This document shows, in pieces, positions 11,736-22,544 of a stretch of DNA of 64,000 nt. Location of the stretch: NCBI RefSeq assembly GCF_902167145.1, contig NC_050098.1, forward strand, positions 34,652,501 to 34,716,500, in the 5' to 3' direction. Position 1 is the first letter of the stretch. The number at the start of each line of letters is the position of its first letter. The notes beneath the pieces are model-generated. The model was not told where the DNA came from. It worked only from the letters and a program-made list of their open reading frames with translations, and ran no database searches. The stretch comes from Zea mays. Taxonomy: Eukaryota > Streptophyta > Magnoliopsida > Poales > Poaceae. A program made the position numbers and the translations under genes.

Positions 11736-12957
11736 TGAAAGGGAAATAGGCTTACACCTTTTCCTAATTGATTTTGGTGGTTGAATTGCCCAACACAAAT
11801 TAATTGGACTAACTAGTTTGCTCTAGACTATAAGTTTTACAGGTGCCAAAGGTTCACAATAAACCAATAAAAAGACCAAGAAACGGTTCAAACAAAGAGA
11901 GCAAAAGACAACCGAAGTGTGCCCTGGTCTGGCGCACTGGACTGTCCGGTGTGCCACCGAACAGTGTCCGGTGCACCAGGGAACCCGACTCCAAACTTGC
12001 CACCTTCGAGAATTCTGGGAGCCACTCCGCTATAATTCACCGGACTATCCGGTGTAGCACCGGACTATCCGGTGTGCCAGCGGAGCAACGACTACTCCGC
12101 GCCAACGGTCGTCTGCAGAGAACATTAAATGCGCTACAGTGCACGCCTGCGCGCGCAGAAGTCAGAGCAGGCGCCAGAAGGTGCACCGGACAGTCTACAG
12201 GACCTGTCTGGTGCACCACCGGACTGTCCGGTGGCCCAGAAGTCAGAAGCTGCAACGGTCGAACCCTAACGGTCGGGTGACATGGCTAGCGCATCGAACA
12301 GTGTCCGGTGGCGCACCAGACTGTCCGGTGCGCCACGCGACAGCAGCCTCCACCAATGGCTCCTTTGGTGGTTGGGGCTATAAATACCCCCAACCACCCA
12401 CCATTCATTGGATCCAAGTTTTTTAGCCTTCAAACCTCATACAAGAGCTATAGCATTCAATACAAGACACAAACAAAGAGATCAAATCCTCTCCCAAGTC
12501 CGGAATTACTCCAACCAAATTAGTGACTAGAGAGAGAGAGAGAGAGATTTGTGTTCATTTGAGCTCTTGCGCTTGGATTGCTTTTCTTCTTCCTTCTTTC
12601 TTGTGCTCAACTCACTTGTAATCAAAACAAGAGACACCAAGTTGTGGTGGTCCTTGTAGTGGACTTAGTGTCCCATTTGATTGAAGAGAAAGGCTCACTC
12701 GGTCTAGGTGACCGTTTGAGAGAGGGAAAGGGTTGAAAGAGACCCGGTCTTTGTGACCACCTCAACGGGGAGTAGGTTTGCAAGAACCGAACCTCGGTAA
12801 AACAAATCACCGTGTCATCCGCCTTATTTGCTTGTGATTTGTTTTCGCCCTCTCTTTTGGACTCGTTTATATTTCTATCGCTAACCTCGGCTTATAGTTG
12901 TGCTTAAAGTTTGTAAATTTCAGATTCGCACTATTCACCCCCTCTAAGCGACTTTCA
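11736..12957 (+). repeat. 3' LTR of Copia-1, 1222 bp
   Basis: Starts TGAAAGGGAAATAGG and ends GCGACTTTCA, giving inverted ends TGAAAG/CTTTCA. It holds a cluster of CACCGGAC...GTCCGGTG palindromes (about 11934-12335), a TATA box inside an inverted repeat (12367-12398), and a GA microsatellite near 12530-12547. The LTR pairs in sequence with 43630-45993 and 59830-61010. Confidence 0.92.
12367..12398 (+). promoter_or_regulatory. TATA box in a perfect inverted repeat, Copia-1 LTR
   Basis: GGTGGTTGGGG (12367-12377) and CCCCAACCACC (12388-12398) are perfect 11-bp inverted arms around CTATAAATAC. The TATA box is therefore exposed in a 10-base loop if the strand folds. This is the LTR promoter position. 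Confidence 0.7.
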
Positions 12958-14782
12958 CATACGTGCTTTACAGAAAAGCCCCCGCAGAATCACGAAACCA
13001 ACCCGCCGTCCATTGGGGGGTTCGTCTGAGTCTTAGGATTAATTGCATCAGGGCCCCTGACTTTTCTGGAATTCGAGGCCCAGTCCAGAACTGATTCAAA
13101 ATGAATAAATGAATTAGTAAATGCATTTTTAATACAAAAACAATTGCTAGAACTTGTAAAATTCATAGAAAATTCATTTTTAATCCGAATTGATCCATTC
13201 CAATTTCTAAAATTTTGTAAATTTAATTTTTATCACCTAGAGTCTCTATTTTGACATGAAACCAGTAAAAAAATTATTTCTCATTTAATGGCATTCCAAG
13301 CACATTAAACCTTTAGAAATTCATAACTTAAAATCTATAACTCCAAATTTAATGATTCCAGTTCCTATGATCTTATTTTAATGTCTAGGTTATTACTGTA
13401 TATTTTATTTACATGTTTGATGTGATGTCAATTTTTGTTATACTATGTATGTATTGTGTCGATGCGAGTAGACGAGCAAGCCGTGGATCCTGAGGTTCAG
13501 GAGGTAGAAGTAGCAGAGCAGGAGCTCATTAAAGGCAAGTTGTGCCCTTGATCACTTCTTTTACCCAATCATGTTCTTATTAATCATAATGATCTGCATA
13601 GGTTAATTTTGATGGGACCCAATAGGTTACCCTAGATTTGACTATCTTTATACCTTGTTTCACCACTGGTTTTACTATTAAATTTTTGGGTAGTACATGC
13701 TATTGCGTTTATGTGGTTTTGGGTATAGAGATATTATTACTCATGATTACACTTTTTTATTATCTATTTGTTATTTATTATTTATGATAAGATCATTATG
13801 TTAATGGGAACATGGAGAACCACCCGGAAAAATAGTGCTACCACAAGGGTTTAATGGGACGCCCTTGGCTGATTAACTAGGAAAGTTAGTGGATGACTAC
13901 CTTACCCGAAAGGGGCATGGGCAGTAGGGGAGTGGTCAGTGTAGGGAGGTCCTTGGGTTGATTTTGCTGTGATGGCGGTTAGGCGAGGGATTCCTGCACT
14001 GGAGCTTCCTATAACTGTAGCGGGTTTTCTGAAGCTAGTGGAACTTTGTAAAGGCCTTGTAGTGTTACCCTGCCTCGCCTCCTCGGTAGAGGTGTATGGG
14101 ATTGGCCGTCTCTTGGCAGATGGGTAACATGGCTTGCGGGTAAAGATGTGCAACCTCTGCAGAGTGTAAACTGGTATACTAGCCGTGCTCACGGTCATGA
14201 GCGGCTCGGACACTCACATGATTAATTTATGGAACTTAAACTCAATTTGTCATTTCATTGCATTGGGATTCTTTTATTATTTTTACTTATTATTACTAAG
14301 GTTTGGTATTTACTTGCACTTAGTAATTGCTATTAAAATTTTGACCAACTTATAAAAGCAATGCTCAACTTCAGCCTTTATTTTATTGATCAGCCTTACA
14401 CTTCAAATGAACTCCCACCTTTGGTGAGTTCATGCACATTATTCCCCATAATTGTTGAGCTATGATCGTATGTGAGCTCACTCTTGCTGTCTCACACCCC
14501 CCCACACACACAGGAGAAGAACAGGTGGTCGAAGAGGAGCCGCCTAACACTGAGGCTTTTGACTTGATCTAGGTGGCGTCTCCCAGTCAGCTTTCTGGCG
14601 CCAAGGATGGATTTTAGATCCTGTTATATTCATCTTTTATTTTGTAAGACTTCCGCTATGTAACAAGTACTCTGATTATATTGTGATATTTATCTCTATA
14701 CACTCTGTTGTTATATATGTTGTCTTATTTGGCGCATGTATGAGATGCACCCGGCTTTGTCCCTTAAAGCCCGGGTGTGACA
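12958..14782 (+). repeat. Tekay/Del-like LTR, 3' portion (rest beyond Copia-1)
   Basis: It aligns in reverse orientation with parts of the LARD-like LTR: the CAACCCGCCGTCC region near 12999, the ACCACCCGGAAAAATAGTGC region near 13818, the CTCTGCAGAG region near 14155 and the end GGGTGTGACA at 14782. Divergence is clearly higher than between the two LARD LTRs, so it is a different family or an older copy. No PBS follows at 14783, so it is a 3' LTR or a solo LTR. Copia-1 inserted into it at 12957/12958. Confidence 0.8.
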
Positions 14783-16019
14783 AAAACTTGATGGCACGAT
14801 TCCGTAGGGGATCGAAGGCAACATGTGTCATCATCGCGGAGGGTGCGACAAGATGAAGCAACTTCGTGAAGGGAATGTGATCGTTAGATCAATGTATCAA
14901 AAGTTGGCCCATTTTGTCCCTGGATGAGTGGATAAGCTCTATGTATCTAGGGGTGGTTTAGGAAAGAGAAAATCCTCCATAATAAATAAGGGGGTGTTGC
15001 ACAACCAGCCATCTCACTAGCCTTGCTCTGACCTCTATATTCTCTTGTGTTAGGAGATCCATATGTGATGAGTAGATGGACGTCAACTATATATTCAAGG
15101 CCCAATCAATCATAGAGTTCCAATCTTAAGGGGAGTTGAAGTCAAGTTTATTCGCGGATGTGGTTCGAATTGCAGGAGTGGGTCTCATGAAAACGAACGC
15201 CTATGGCCACATGCATACTCTGTTTTTGATGTTCGAGATACATTTGGAAAGGTAAGGAGATAAGCTTTCCAACCCAACTGGTCCCACATCAAAATATGCT
15301 CGGAGTTGATGGGAATCGTCGTAACAAGATGGTGTCCAGAATCTGCTAGAAATCAGCAACGCCTGTTTTGGGCCTAAAGGCCTTGTACATCCTATGGTTG
15401 CTCGACCACCGCCTGAGTCAAGGACAACTCCAATTCAAGTGGGGGAGGATGATAAGGACATCACTCCCATACTTACAATGCATGGACCGACAACACGAGC
15501 ACGACAGTTAAATCTCCATGTTCGTTCTTACCTAGTCAATTGTATTTTAGAGCTTAGGCTTGATGTCATGGATGTTTTAATGATTAGGAACCTTGAAAGA
15601 GGGCAAGGCCCGATCTTTCGTGAGGTAGGATAACTTGATTGGTTGGAGATCTCGACGTTGATTATCCATTTTGCAATCACACCCACGCTCTAAGTATTGT
15701 CACACCGGCCACTGTTTGCCACCTATAGTGCTGGTAAGAACCTTGTAAGAGTGTGGTAAGACACTTCACAACTTGTGTTCCACCACCACCCTTGAGAGTA
15801 GTTGTAGGGTTCACACATTTTGCTCGTTGTCTTTATTTCTGTTTTGTACTAACAATGATAGGAACATCCCATCTGGAGCTCCGCGACATGATGAGAGCTA
15901 TGTGTGATGCACTCAACGAACACTAAAAGGTTGAAGAGAGTTTCAGTACTTGTTGAATAGATGGACAAGATGAAGACTTGTCTACCACAACCTACAACTT
16001 CTTCTGTGCGTGGGTGATC
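14783..16019 (+). other. Degenerate retrotransposon sequence (Gypsy-like), part 1
   Basis: No intact frame. It contains repeat unit A (15067-15595) and a short reading GPTTRARQLNLHVRS (near 15486-15530) resembling a segment found in many grass Gypsy polyproteins. I regard it as relic retrotransposon sequence on the plus strand. Confidence 0.5.
15067..15595 (+). repeat. Direct repeat unit A
   Basis: About 530 bp, imperfectly repeated at 17021-17565 in the same orientation. Shared landmarks are ATGGACGTCAACTATAT, TTTATTCGCGGAT, GTCTCATGAAAACG, GAATCTGCTAGAAATCAGC and the TAGTCAATTGT segment. Percent identity was not computed. Confidence 0.8.
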
Positions 16020-16480
16020 ATATTCTTGCTTTTCCATCCTATGATGGTATAGATGTTGAAACATATATTGAGTGGGAAACTAAGATAGGTTGTATTTTTG
16101 AAAAATATTTTATGTGTGAATGCAAAAAATCAAAAAGGCAACTAGTGTTTTGACCCATTCTGCTTTATCTTGGTGGGAGTCATTAACTCCATCTAATAAA
16201 CTACAAACTTGGAAAGATCTAAAAATTCTTATGCGAGAAACTTTTATTAATACGACTCATGTATTAAATTCATCTGATGATGTGCATCGTCTAGTGGATC
16301 ATACTATTGTTATTCCTCTTGCTGCGACTAACCTTTTCCAGGATCGTATAAAAAAGCTAGAGGATGAGGTTAAAGAAAATGAGGTGCTCATAGCAACATC
16401 AGAAAGTTCAGACCCATCATTTCATAATTCATCAAGCATTCCTTTCATGGTGAGACTTCTCTTGATGTGTTAAATTTTTC
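16020..16480 (+). pseudogene. Gypsy gag remnant
   Basis: Readings in this stretch (FPSYDGIDVETYIEWETKI near 16032, then SVLTHSALSWWESLTPSN and TWKDLKILMRETF at 16145-16245) follow the usual order of a Ty3/Gypsy gag domain: a D-x-Y-x-W-E-x-K start, then a WW motif and MRxxF. A frame change near 16125 separates the two pieces. It is not functional. Confidence 0.65.
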
Positions 16481-17143
16481 TCCTAATCGTCAACACATTC
16501 CTTATGGTAAATAAGAATTGTGTGATGATGCTTCTGTTGTTTTTGTGCCACAACTTATGAAAGAGAACAGAACATTCAATCCCATAACTAGTGTGCATGA
16601 TGAGCTGAAATTGTCATCTTCTTTAAATACTTTGGCTTATATTGAATTTGATATTCTATGTAATCTAAATAATTTAGAGGAGAAACTTTCTTTTATTGCT
16701 GATTTTCCATGGACATCTAAACATACATATCATTTTATTGGAAGATATAATTGGAAAGGAGAATATATGGTACATTGAGTATATATTTGTTCAAATATGA
16801 ATTATCATTTTGTCATGAAACAATATGCTCAACAAGTGGTTGTGTTAAAGCTAACTATATCATGTCTAGATCCACTTGTCCTTCTGTGTATTTTTTGCAA
16901 CAACAGGGTCAACTTCAAGACGGGGAGCAAGGTTGGACGATGTCAAGACCTACAACAACACCTTATGCAGGCACCAACTACTTTGAGTCGAGGACGACTC
17001 AAAACCAAGAAGGGGAGAATGATGAGTACATGGACGTCAACTATATGGTCAATGCACAATCAATCATAGAGTCCAAGCTCAAGGGGAGTCAAAGTCAAGT
17101 TTATTCGCGGATCTGGATCGAATTGCAAGAGTGGGTCTCATGA
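16481..17143 (+). pseudogene. Gypsy polyprotein remnant, region after gag domain
   Basis: Two overlapping open stretches (about 16518-16778 and 16751-17143) with a frame change between them. Readings such as KHTYHFIGRYNWKGEYMVH look coding but I cannot name a domain. The second stretch ends inside repeat unit B. Probably the continuation of the gag relic. Confidence 0.4.
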
Positions 17144-17565
17144 AAACGGACGCCTAAGCCACATACATATTCTGTTTTCGATTTTCTAGATATCGTTGGA
17201 AATCCAAGGAGATAAGATTTCAAACCCAACTAGTCCCACATAAAAATATACTAGGAGCTGATGGGAATCGTCGTAACAAGATGGCATCCAGAATCTGCTA
17301 GAAATCAGCAACGCCTGTTTTGGCCCTAAAGGCCTTGTACATCCTAGGATTGCTCAGCCACCCCATTAGCCACCACCTGAGTCGAGGACGTCTCCAATTC
17401 AAGAGGGGGAGGATGATAAGAACATCACTCACATACAAACATTGCATGGACCGACAACATGAGCACGTGCATGATAGCTAAATCTCCAAGTTCGTTCTTA
17501 CCTAGTCAATTGTGTTTTAGATCTTACGCTTGTTGATGTGGATGCTTTGATGATTAGAAACCTTG
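17021..17565 (+). repeat. Direct repeat unit B
   Basis: Partner of 15067-15595, offset about 1954 bases. A third, much more diverged piece with AAGCTAAGGAGATAAT...AACCCAACTAGAACC order lies at about 17745-17870. It may reflect unequal exchange or two truncated copies of one element. Confidence 0.75.
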
Positions 17566-19179
17566 CATAGGACCAACAAGGACTTGGGAAAGGCCAAGAT
17601 GTCAAGAAGGAGAAACTAGGACGTTCACAACAAGAGAAAGTCAAGTCTGTGTCAACTTCGTCTCCACCTCGGAGTCAAGGACCAGTCTGCACTGAAACAA
17701 ACGCCCAGGATGCATCTAAACTCCTATTAGATTGGACTTTATATGTATGGAAAGCTAAGGAGATAATATTTATAACCCAACTAGAACCACCTGAAAATTC
17801 ATTCAGAGTCAACGGAAATAGTTGAAACAATTCAGTGTTCAGATTCTATTTTGGTGTTGCGACACCGTCTGTTAAACTGTTGGGTCGTGTATCGTGTTGG
17901 AGTCTATTAGGGGTGCGACCAGGGCTCACGCACATCCCTAACCTCTATTTTATCAGTAGTTGCCACCACATTAAGGTTTTGGTTTTGCTTAGATCATATT
18001 TATCATCGAACATTGTCGTTGTTCATCGGTTTGTGACCCCACCTCGTGATCAATACAATTTTGATTGTGTTCTTCCTATTCTTGCTTGTGTTCTTGAATG
18101 CGCTTGCAGGGATAAGCCTGTGGCGAGGTCACTCGTGTGTCACGGGTGATAACCAACGGAGTAGTAATGTAGTGACTGTGAGGATCCGTTTGCTCGGAGC
18201 CTTGGATCATCAACGTCAAGATCTCCACCCAATCAAGTTATCCTACCTCACGGAAGATCGGGCATTGCCCTCTAACAATAGGTGCTCTTGTTCTTGACAC
18301 TTATGTTCTTGTGATTCGAGAAGTGTGGCCTTAACCACCCTATGAACTCGTGTGGCATATTTTTGAATTATTTCACATTGCATCTTTGATGGCTTGAAGT
18401 TCTCTTTGGTTTCCCCTTTCGAACTCTTCGTTTCGATGTTTTTAGAGATTTTGAGAATATTAGTTCTTCAGTCATTTGTACCAGATAGAAATATTCTTGG
18501 ACCTCCTAGGATCATTGCCACCAAGTAGTATGAATCGATCCACTTGGAGCACAGTTTTCCAATCAATTAAGCCATTTTGAAAAACTCGGTTCGAATTCAT
18601 ATTTTTCGATCTAACTTTGAAGTTTAAACCTTTTTTATTTCAAATTTTATGGACACTTTGAAACTCCCTTGAGAAAGTGTTTGCAAAATTTTAGCTCAAT
18701 CAGAGTCCGTTTAAATCCATTTTGTGTTTTAGAACTTAATTTCGGGTTGTTAAAAACAACCTTGGCGAGCGGCACTATTTGGGAAGTTTTGGATTTTTTT
18801 GGTGTCTGTTTTGTAATTGGTTTGTTTTGTTAAACTCATGTATGCTCAAGAAAAATATTACCAAAACATGCAATTATTGGTTGTTTGGTATAATTTTGGT
18901 TTGAGTATTTCTTCAACTCCAATGAAGCACTCAATTTTTCGAGTTTGGAAGGTTTTTCTTGCAAACATATTTCTAGCTAGTTTGAGCACTTCACTGTGTT
19001 CTTCAGTCATCATCAAGAACATCTAGCCACTAGTTGGCACTTACACACCTATTTTATGTCTTCGTGAGTTTTGGAGGTTTGGGTATAGTATTGGGAAGGA
19101 AGCCAAGATTATCTTAGTGCAAAAAAAACTTTATTGGCTCTCATTAACCTCGCTCTGGTTGCCTGATTTGATCCATCAA
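17566..19179 (+). other. Relic retrotransposon sequence, probably including a decayed copia LTR
   Basis: No usable frame. The segment near 18100-18290 reads like the tail of a grass LTR. The sequence ending ATCCATCA at about 19179 directly precedes a primer-binding site, so 19179 is a likely LTR 3' end. I could not place the matching 5' end. Confidence 0.4.
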
Positions 19180-19192
19180 TTGGTATCGAAGC
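19180..19192 (+). other. Primer-binding site of a relic copia element
   Basis: TTGGTATCGAAGC is one base off the usual TTGGTATCAGAGC-like site complementary to initiator tRNA-Met. It lies 51 bases before a recognisable copia gag start. Confidence 0.65.
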
Positions 19193-19242
19193 GTGTTAAG
19201 GGTTATTCCACCTTAGCCAATTATTGATCTGAGAAGGCGATA

Positions 19243-19640
19243 ATGGAACATGGTGTTGGCAACCAATCATTCTTTGATGGGACAAAATACCTATACTAGA
19301 AGATCCGCATGTCGGTATAGCTTCAGAACATTGGCTTACAGATCTGGAAAATTTGCCTTCATAACATCTATGAGGTCTGGTATGTTCGAGTTACTCCCCT
19401 TCAAGTGGAAACCCATGAATCATGATGCAGACAATAAGGCTATGAATGTTTTGTTCTCATGTCTCTCACTCTATGAATTCGATAGAGTTGGACACCTTGG
19501 TACGAATCATGAGATCTAGACTAACTTAGAGAAATTACATGTGGGTAACGATTATGTCAAAACCAGACTCTTTAAAACCTATCGTCGAGAGTACGAGAAC
19601 TTTGTACAGCTGGCTAAAGAAACCATTAATTCCATGAGGC
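19243..19640 (+). pseudogene. Copia gag remnant (UBN2/gag-like)
   Basis: Starts MEHGVGNQSFFDGTKYLY and continues with readings like KIRMSV and NIGLQIWKIC, matching the N-terminal pattern of Ty1/copia gag (F-D-G-x-x-Y-x-x-W). Stops interrupt it at the expected tryptophan and again soon after. Later readings (YVKTRLFKTYRREYENFVQL, about 19551-19610) are in another frame. Pol does not follow. It is a truncated relic. Confidence 0.7.
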
Positions 19641-20021
19641 TAGGAAGACAGTTCGTCGCTGCCGCCTCGTCTGTACTATAGAAGGTGGCATCAGTGTGTC
19701 AGTGTGTGTTTTCAGTATCCTGTAATGTCTCGTCGTCAAAACACCGGGATGCATAATTAGGTCAGTATTGGTCATTGTTGTTGTGGCTTGGTTGTGAGTG
19801 TATCCATAAACAAATGTGTTACTCGCCTTCCGTTTCAAAGAGAATGAAAGTAGTAAAAATCATGGACAATCGAATTGTGAGCTCTTCAACTGGCCTAATG
19901 AATGAATCACATTGGTTACAACTTACTAGAACAACTCAAATGCAAATATGCAAGAGTTCGTAAATGTTTTACAAGAAAACCAACTGTGTCTTATTGCCTT
20001 GTCCGAGGAAAAAAACTGTAA

Positions 20022-20138
20022 GAGCTAGTTTGGGAACCTCAATTTCTCAATAGATTTATATTTTCCCATGGGAAAATCAACTAATTTCTTTTGGGAAAAT
20101 AGAAATCCTTTTAGAAATTGGGGTTCCCAAGCTTGCTC
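20022..20138 (+). mobile_element. Tourist-like MITE (PIF/Harbinger type), 117 bp
   Basis: Flanked by TAA at 20019-20021 and 20139-20141. The ends form an imperfect inverted repeat of about 26 bp (GAGCTAGTTTGGGAACC at the left against GGTTCCCAAGCTTGCTC at the right). TAA duplication and size fit a Tourist element. Non-coding. Confidence 0.75.
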
Positions 20139-20247
20139 TAAGCTGGATGTTCACCAAAAGAGGGAGAGAGGAAAAGGAAACAAACAACTAGGTCAAATTA
20201 ACCATGATGCGGCTTACCAATGTGACGGGACTAGAAAAAAAAAGGTA

Positions 20248-20328
20248 CTCCTTCCGTTTTTTTTATTTGTCGCATTTTAATTCAAAAATAAACTAATAGG
20301 CGAGATAAATATTCGAGAACGGAGGTAG
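20248..20328 (+). mobile_element. Stowaway-like MITE, 81 bp, slightly decayed
   Basis: Left end CTCCTTCCGTTTT and right end GAACGGAGGTAG are imperfect inverted repeats of the CTCCCTCCGT type. A TA precedes the left end and TG follows the right, consistent with a mutated TA duplication. Confidence 0.65.
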
Positions 20329-20947
20329 TGATATCTTTGAGCGGATTAATGAAAGCAGTATGTACCAGTTACCAAGGAAGAACGTGATCAAACACCAACT
20401 GCAAGTCTGCAACAGCCCAAAACATCTCACTGTCAAAGTGTGTCACCTTCCAGGTGTATTTCAAGCAAAATAAAACCATCAGCCACCAAAGCAGATATTA
20501 GTAGTAACATCCATGATGTGAACTTAGACAACCGGGTGTACTGATTCAATAGTCATAAATTACTTTCTTCCAGACGTATAGAAGACTATCCGTTACTTCA
20601 TTCTCTTGATGCTTCTCACTCAGCTAGTACCTACAATTGTAGGACTACCAACCTTATCAGGATTACTCAATACAAAATGGTAAAAAGAACCACAAACTTA
20701 CCAATTCAAAAATACGAGGTTAGCATGGAAACTATGCACTGAATTCTAACAAAAGAGGGACTGAACATGTCCGACAATGAAGCAGGTAGCAAGTAGATAA
20801 CAGCCTTCATCGTGAGTCCATCTACAAATCAATCTTTTCAGCCTCTAATCTTATGACGAGTTCAAACACCTATTTTAAATTAAATACAATTAGAATGTTT
20901 GTAACGAGGTAGGCTCTAACGAAAAGACTATAGAAGAAGATCGCCCC
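20329..20947 (-). other. 3' flank and probable 3' UTR of the GeBP-like gene
   Basis: No open frame or repeat of note. The part next to the stop codon at 20948 must hold the 3' UTR of the minus-strand gene. I see no clear AATAAA in the right place, so the transcript end is not assigned. Confidence 0.35.
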
Positions 20948-22147
20948 TCAGCCTTCTGATGACCTGAGGTCTTCTAAAGCAGCAGTAACCTGTTCGCGCA
21001 CAAGCTCAATCCTCTTTAGATAAACCTCAAGCTCCAGAATCTGCTGCTGCCTCCACTTATCATCACTGGGCATTCCAGGATTTGGGCCAGGAACCCCTGT
21101 ACCAAGACCAAGAATGTCGAAGCCGCCAATGCCGCCGAATCCTGTGCCAAGCCCCAATCCGAATCCACTCTGCCCACCGACAGCGACAGAGTTGATGAAC
21201 TCCTTCAGTAACGGTGACATGATACTCTTGATAGCCTCCTCGGCGGCGCCACCAGTGCACACTGGCATGGGTGAAGGGGTCGCCCCCGTTAGTGATACAG
21301 TTGGCACTTGCAAAGGAGGCGGCGGTGCTAAATTCTCGACAGCAACAACATGCCGGTCCTCAGCTGCATCACTTAGCAGCAGCGCGGATGTGGCTGGCAA
21401 TGCGGGGGCCTCCAGCTCTTGCGCGGTCCTCCTCCGAACGCACCGGCCTCCCCTGCCCCTCGCCGTGGGCACGGGCGTGGACGCGCTCCCGCCGCCGCCA
21501 TCCTCCATCGCAGCGGCGGCCACGGGGTTGATGTCGTCCTCGTCTGAGGCGTCGGCCGCGCCGCCGCCTTCGCCGCGCCTGAACGCGGGGCGCCAGATGT
21601 GCCGCGCGACGTCGTAGATGGCGCCCTCATGCACGCTCCGGAACGCGAACGCGTCGCCCTGCGCCGCGACGCGCGCGGCGCAGACGCGGTACTTCTTCTT
21701 GAGGCGGCGCAGCTTCTCAATGAGCTGACTCTTGGTGAATTCGAAGGAGAGGCGGCGGCGGATCTCCTCGTAGAAGGGGCCCGTGTCGTACTGGTGCGAC
21801 GCGAAAGTGGTGCCCCGGCGCGCCGTGAAGTCGAGGAAGCCGCGCAGGATGAGGAGCTCCTCCTCGTCCGTCCACAGCCGCTGGAACAGCCGACGCGAGT
21901 CATCCGTCGTGGCCGAGGCGCCCGCGGAAGGACCCTGCGGCAGCGGCGGCGGAAGTGCGCCGGCGGGCTCGTGGGCGGGAGCGAGAGGATGGGGTGGGAC
22001 CCAAGCTGCGTCGGGGAAGGGTAGAGGATCCTGGCCCTGGGGATTGCCGAGGTTGGAGTCGGAGACATCAGTGTCGGTACCCTCGTCGTCTTCGTCGCCT
22101 CCGGCGGACGAGGAGGCCGCGGCGGCGCGGGGGTCGTGGTCGGCCAT
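20948..22147 (-). CDS. GeBP/storekeeper-like (DUF573) transcription regulator
   Basis: Intronless 399-residue protein, the only intact host gene seen. An acidic, serine-rich N-terminus (about 12-33) and a proline-rich stretch (40-75) precede the central DNA-binding region (about 86-188). That region reads RLFQRLWTDEEELLILRGF, then a central FYEEIRRRLSFEFTKSQLIEKLRRLKKKY and a final DVARHIWRPAF. This order of W-T-x-x-[ED], K-x-[QL]-x-x-K-[LI]-[RK]-x-L-[RK]-x-[RK] and IW is the GeBP/DUF573 signature. A basic patch (RGRGGRCVRRR, 230-240) may act as nuclear signal. A glycine/leucine repeat (329-351) and a C-terminal helix (about 364-396, LELEVYLKRIELVREQV) fit the leucine-zipper-like dimerisation region of the family. 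GeBP proteins act in the nucleus in trichome, growth and cytokinin-related regulation (family knowledge). The start is the first ATG and gives full-length architecture. The coding DNA is very GC-rich, typical of grass genes. Confidence 0.9.
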   Translation of the reverse strand: MADHDPRAAAASSSAGGDEDDEGTDTDVSDSNLGNPQGQDPLPFPDAAWVPPHPLAPAHEPAGALPPPLPQGPSAGASATTDDSRRLFQRLWTDEEELLILRGFLDFTARRGTTFASHQYDTGPFYEEIRRRLSFEFTKSQLIEKLRRLKKKYRVCAARVAAQGDAFAFRSVHEGAIYDVARHIWRPAFRRGEGGGAADASDEDDINPVAAAAMEDGGGGSASTPVPTARGRGGRCVRRRTAQELEAPALPATSALLLSDAAEDRHVVAVENLAPPPPLQVPTVSLTGATPSPMPVCTGGAAEEAIKSIMSPLLKEFINSVAVGGQSGFGLGLGTGFGGIGGFDILGLGTGVPGPNPGMPSDDKWRQQQILELEVYLKRIELVREQVTAALEDLRSSEG

Positions 22148-22148
22148 G

Positions 22149-22541
22149 TCTGGGTTGGGTTTGGGGTGGGATTGGATGGAGAGGGGGGATTGGTTGGAAC
22201 TTGGAATCGGTTACCGGATAGACTGGGTCCAGCTGCGTGGCACAAGGCCACAAGGCCGTTGCCCGCCGCCGCCGCCGAGCTGCGGTTTTGGCTCGCCCTC
22301 CTTTCACTGATAGGTGGGTCCGATTGTTTGTTGATCACTTGATCAGGGAGGAGGAAACCCCCGCCGACAAGTGATGCTACTGCCGCCGCCGCCGTAGGCA
22401 TGGTTCCACTAGGAATGGCAGGGTTCGGGATGGGTGTAGCATCCAACCACCCGCACCTGAATTTCTAATCTGCCCCGAAGCCGAACCTAGAATGGAGTGA
22501 AACTAGAAAAAGTTGCACGCTTTGCGCCGCCGTGCCGAGCC
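22149..22541 (-). promoter_or_regulatory. Probable promoter and 5' UTR of the GeBP-like gene
   Basis: GC-rich stretch between the GeBP start codon and the Tourist MITE. It must hold at least part of the 5' UTR and core promoter. I see no convincing TATA box, so this is assigned by position only. Confidence 0.4.
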
Positions 22542-22544
22542 TAA

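Larger units (their letters stand above)
1936..12957 (+). mobile_element. Copia-1: Ty1/copia retrotransposon of Opie/Ji (SIRE/Maximus) type, 5' end missing
   Basis: Plus-strand copia remnant consisting of the end of pol (1936-3721), a post-pol non-coding stretch interrupted by a LARD-like element (3894-11073), and a 3' LTR (11736-12957). It closely resembles Copia-B: the linker, RT and post-pol purine-rich segments align by eye over long stretches. The 5' part lies beyond the Gypsy-1 insertion and outside the window. The right flank CATAC (12958-12962) is the likely target duplication. It sits inside a Tekay-like LTR that resumes at 12958. Confidence 0.88.

Noticed and set aside
11934..12335. 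CRISPR- or integron-like palindrome array
   Set aside because: Spacing is irregular, the same cluster occurs in every related copia LTR, and the context is eukaryotic.
18046..18297. Short membrane-like frame
   Set aside because: Lies in relic retrotransposon sequence; no start context or conserved pattern.
21114..22446. Plus-strand and alternative minus-strand frames up to 357 codons over the GeBP gene
   Set aside because: Shadows of the GC-rich GeBP-like coding sequence; only the 20948-22147 frame has a recognisable domain.
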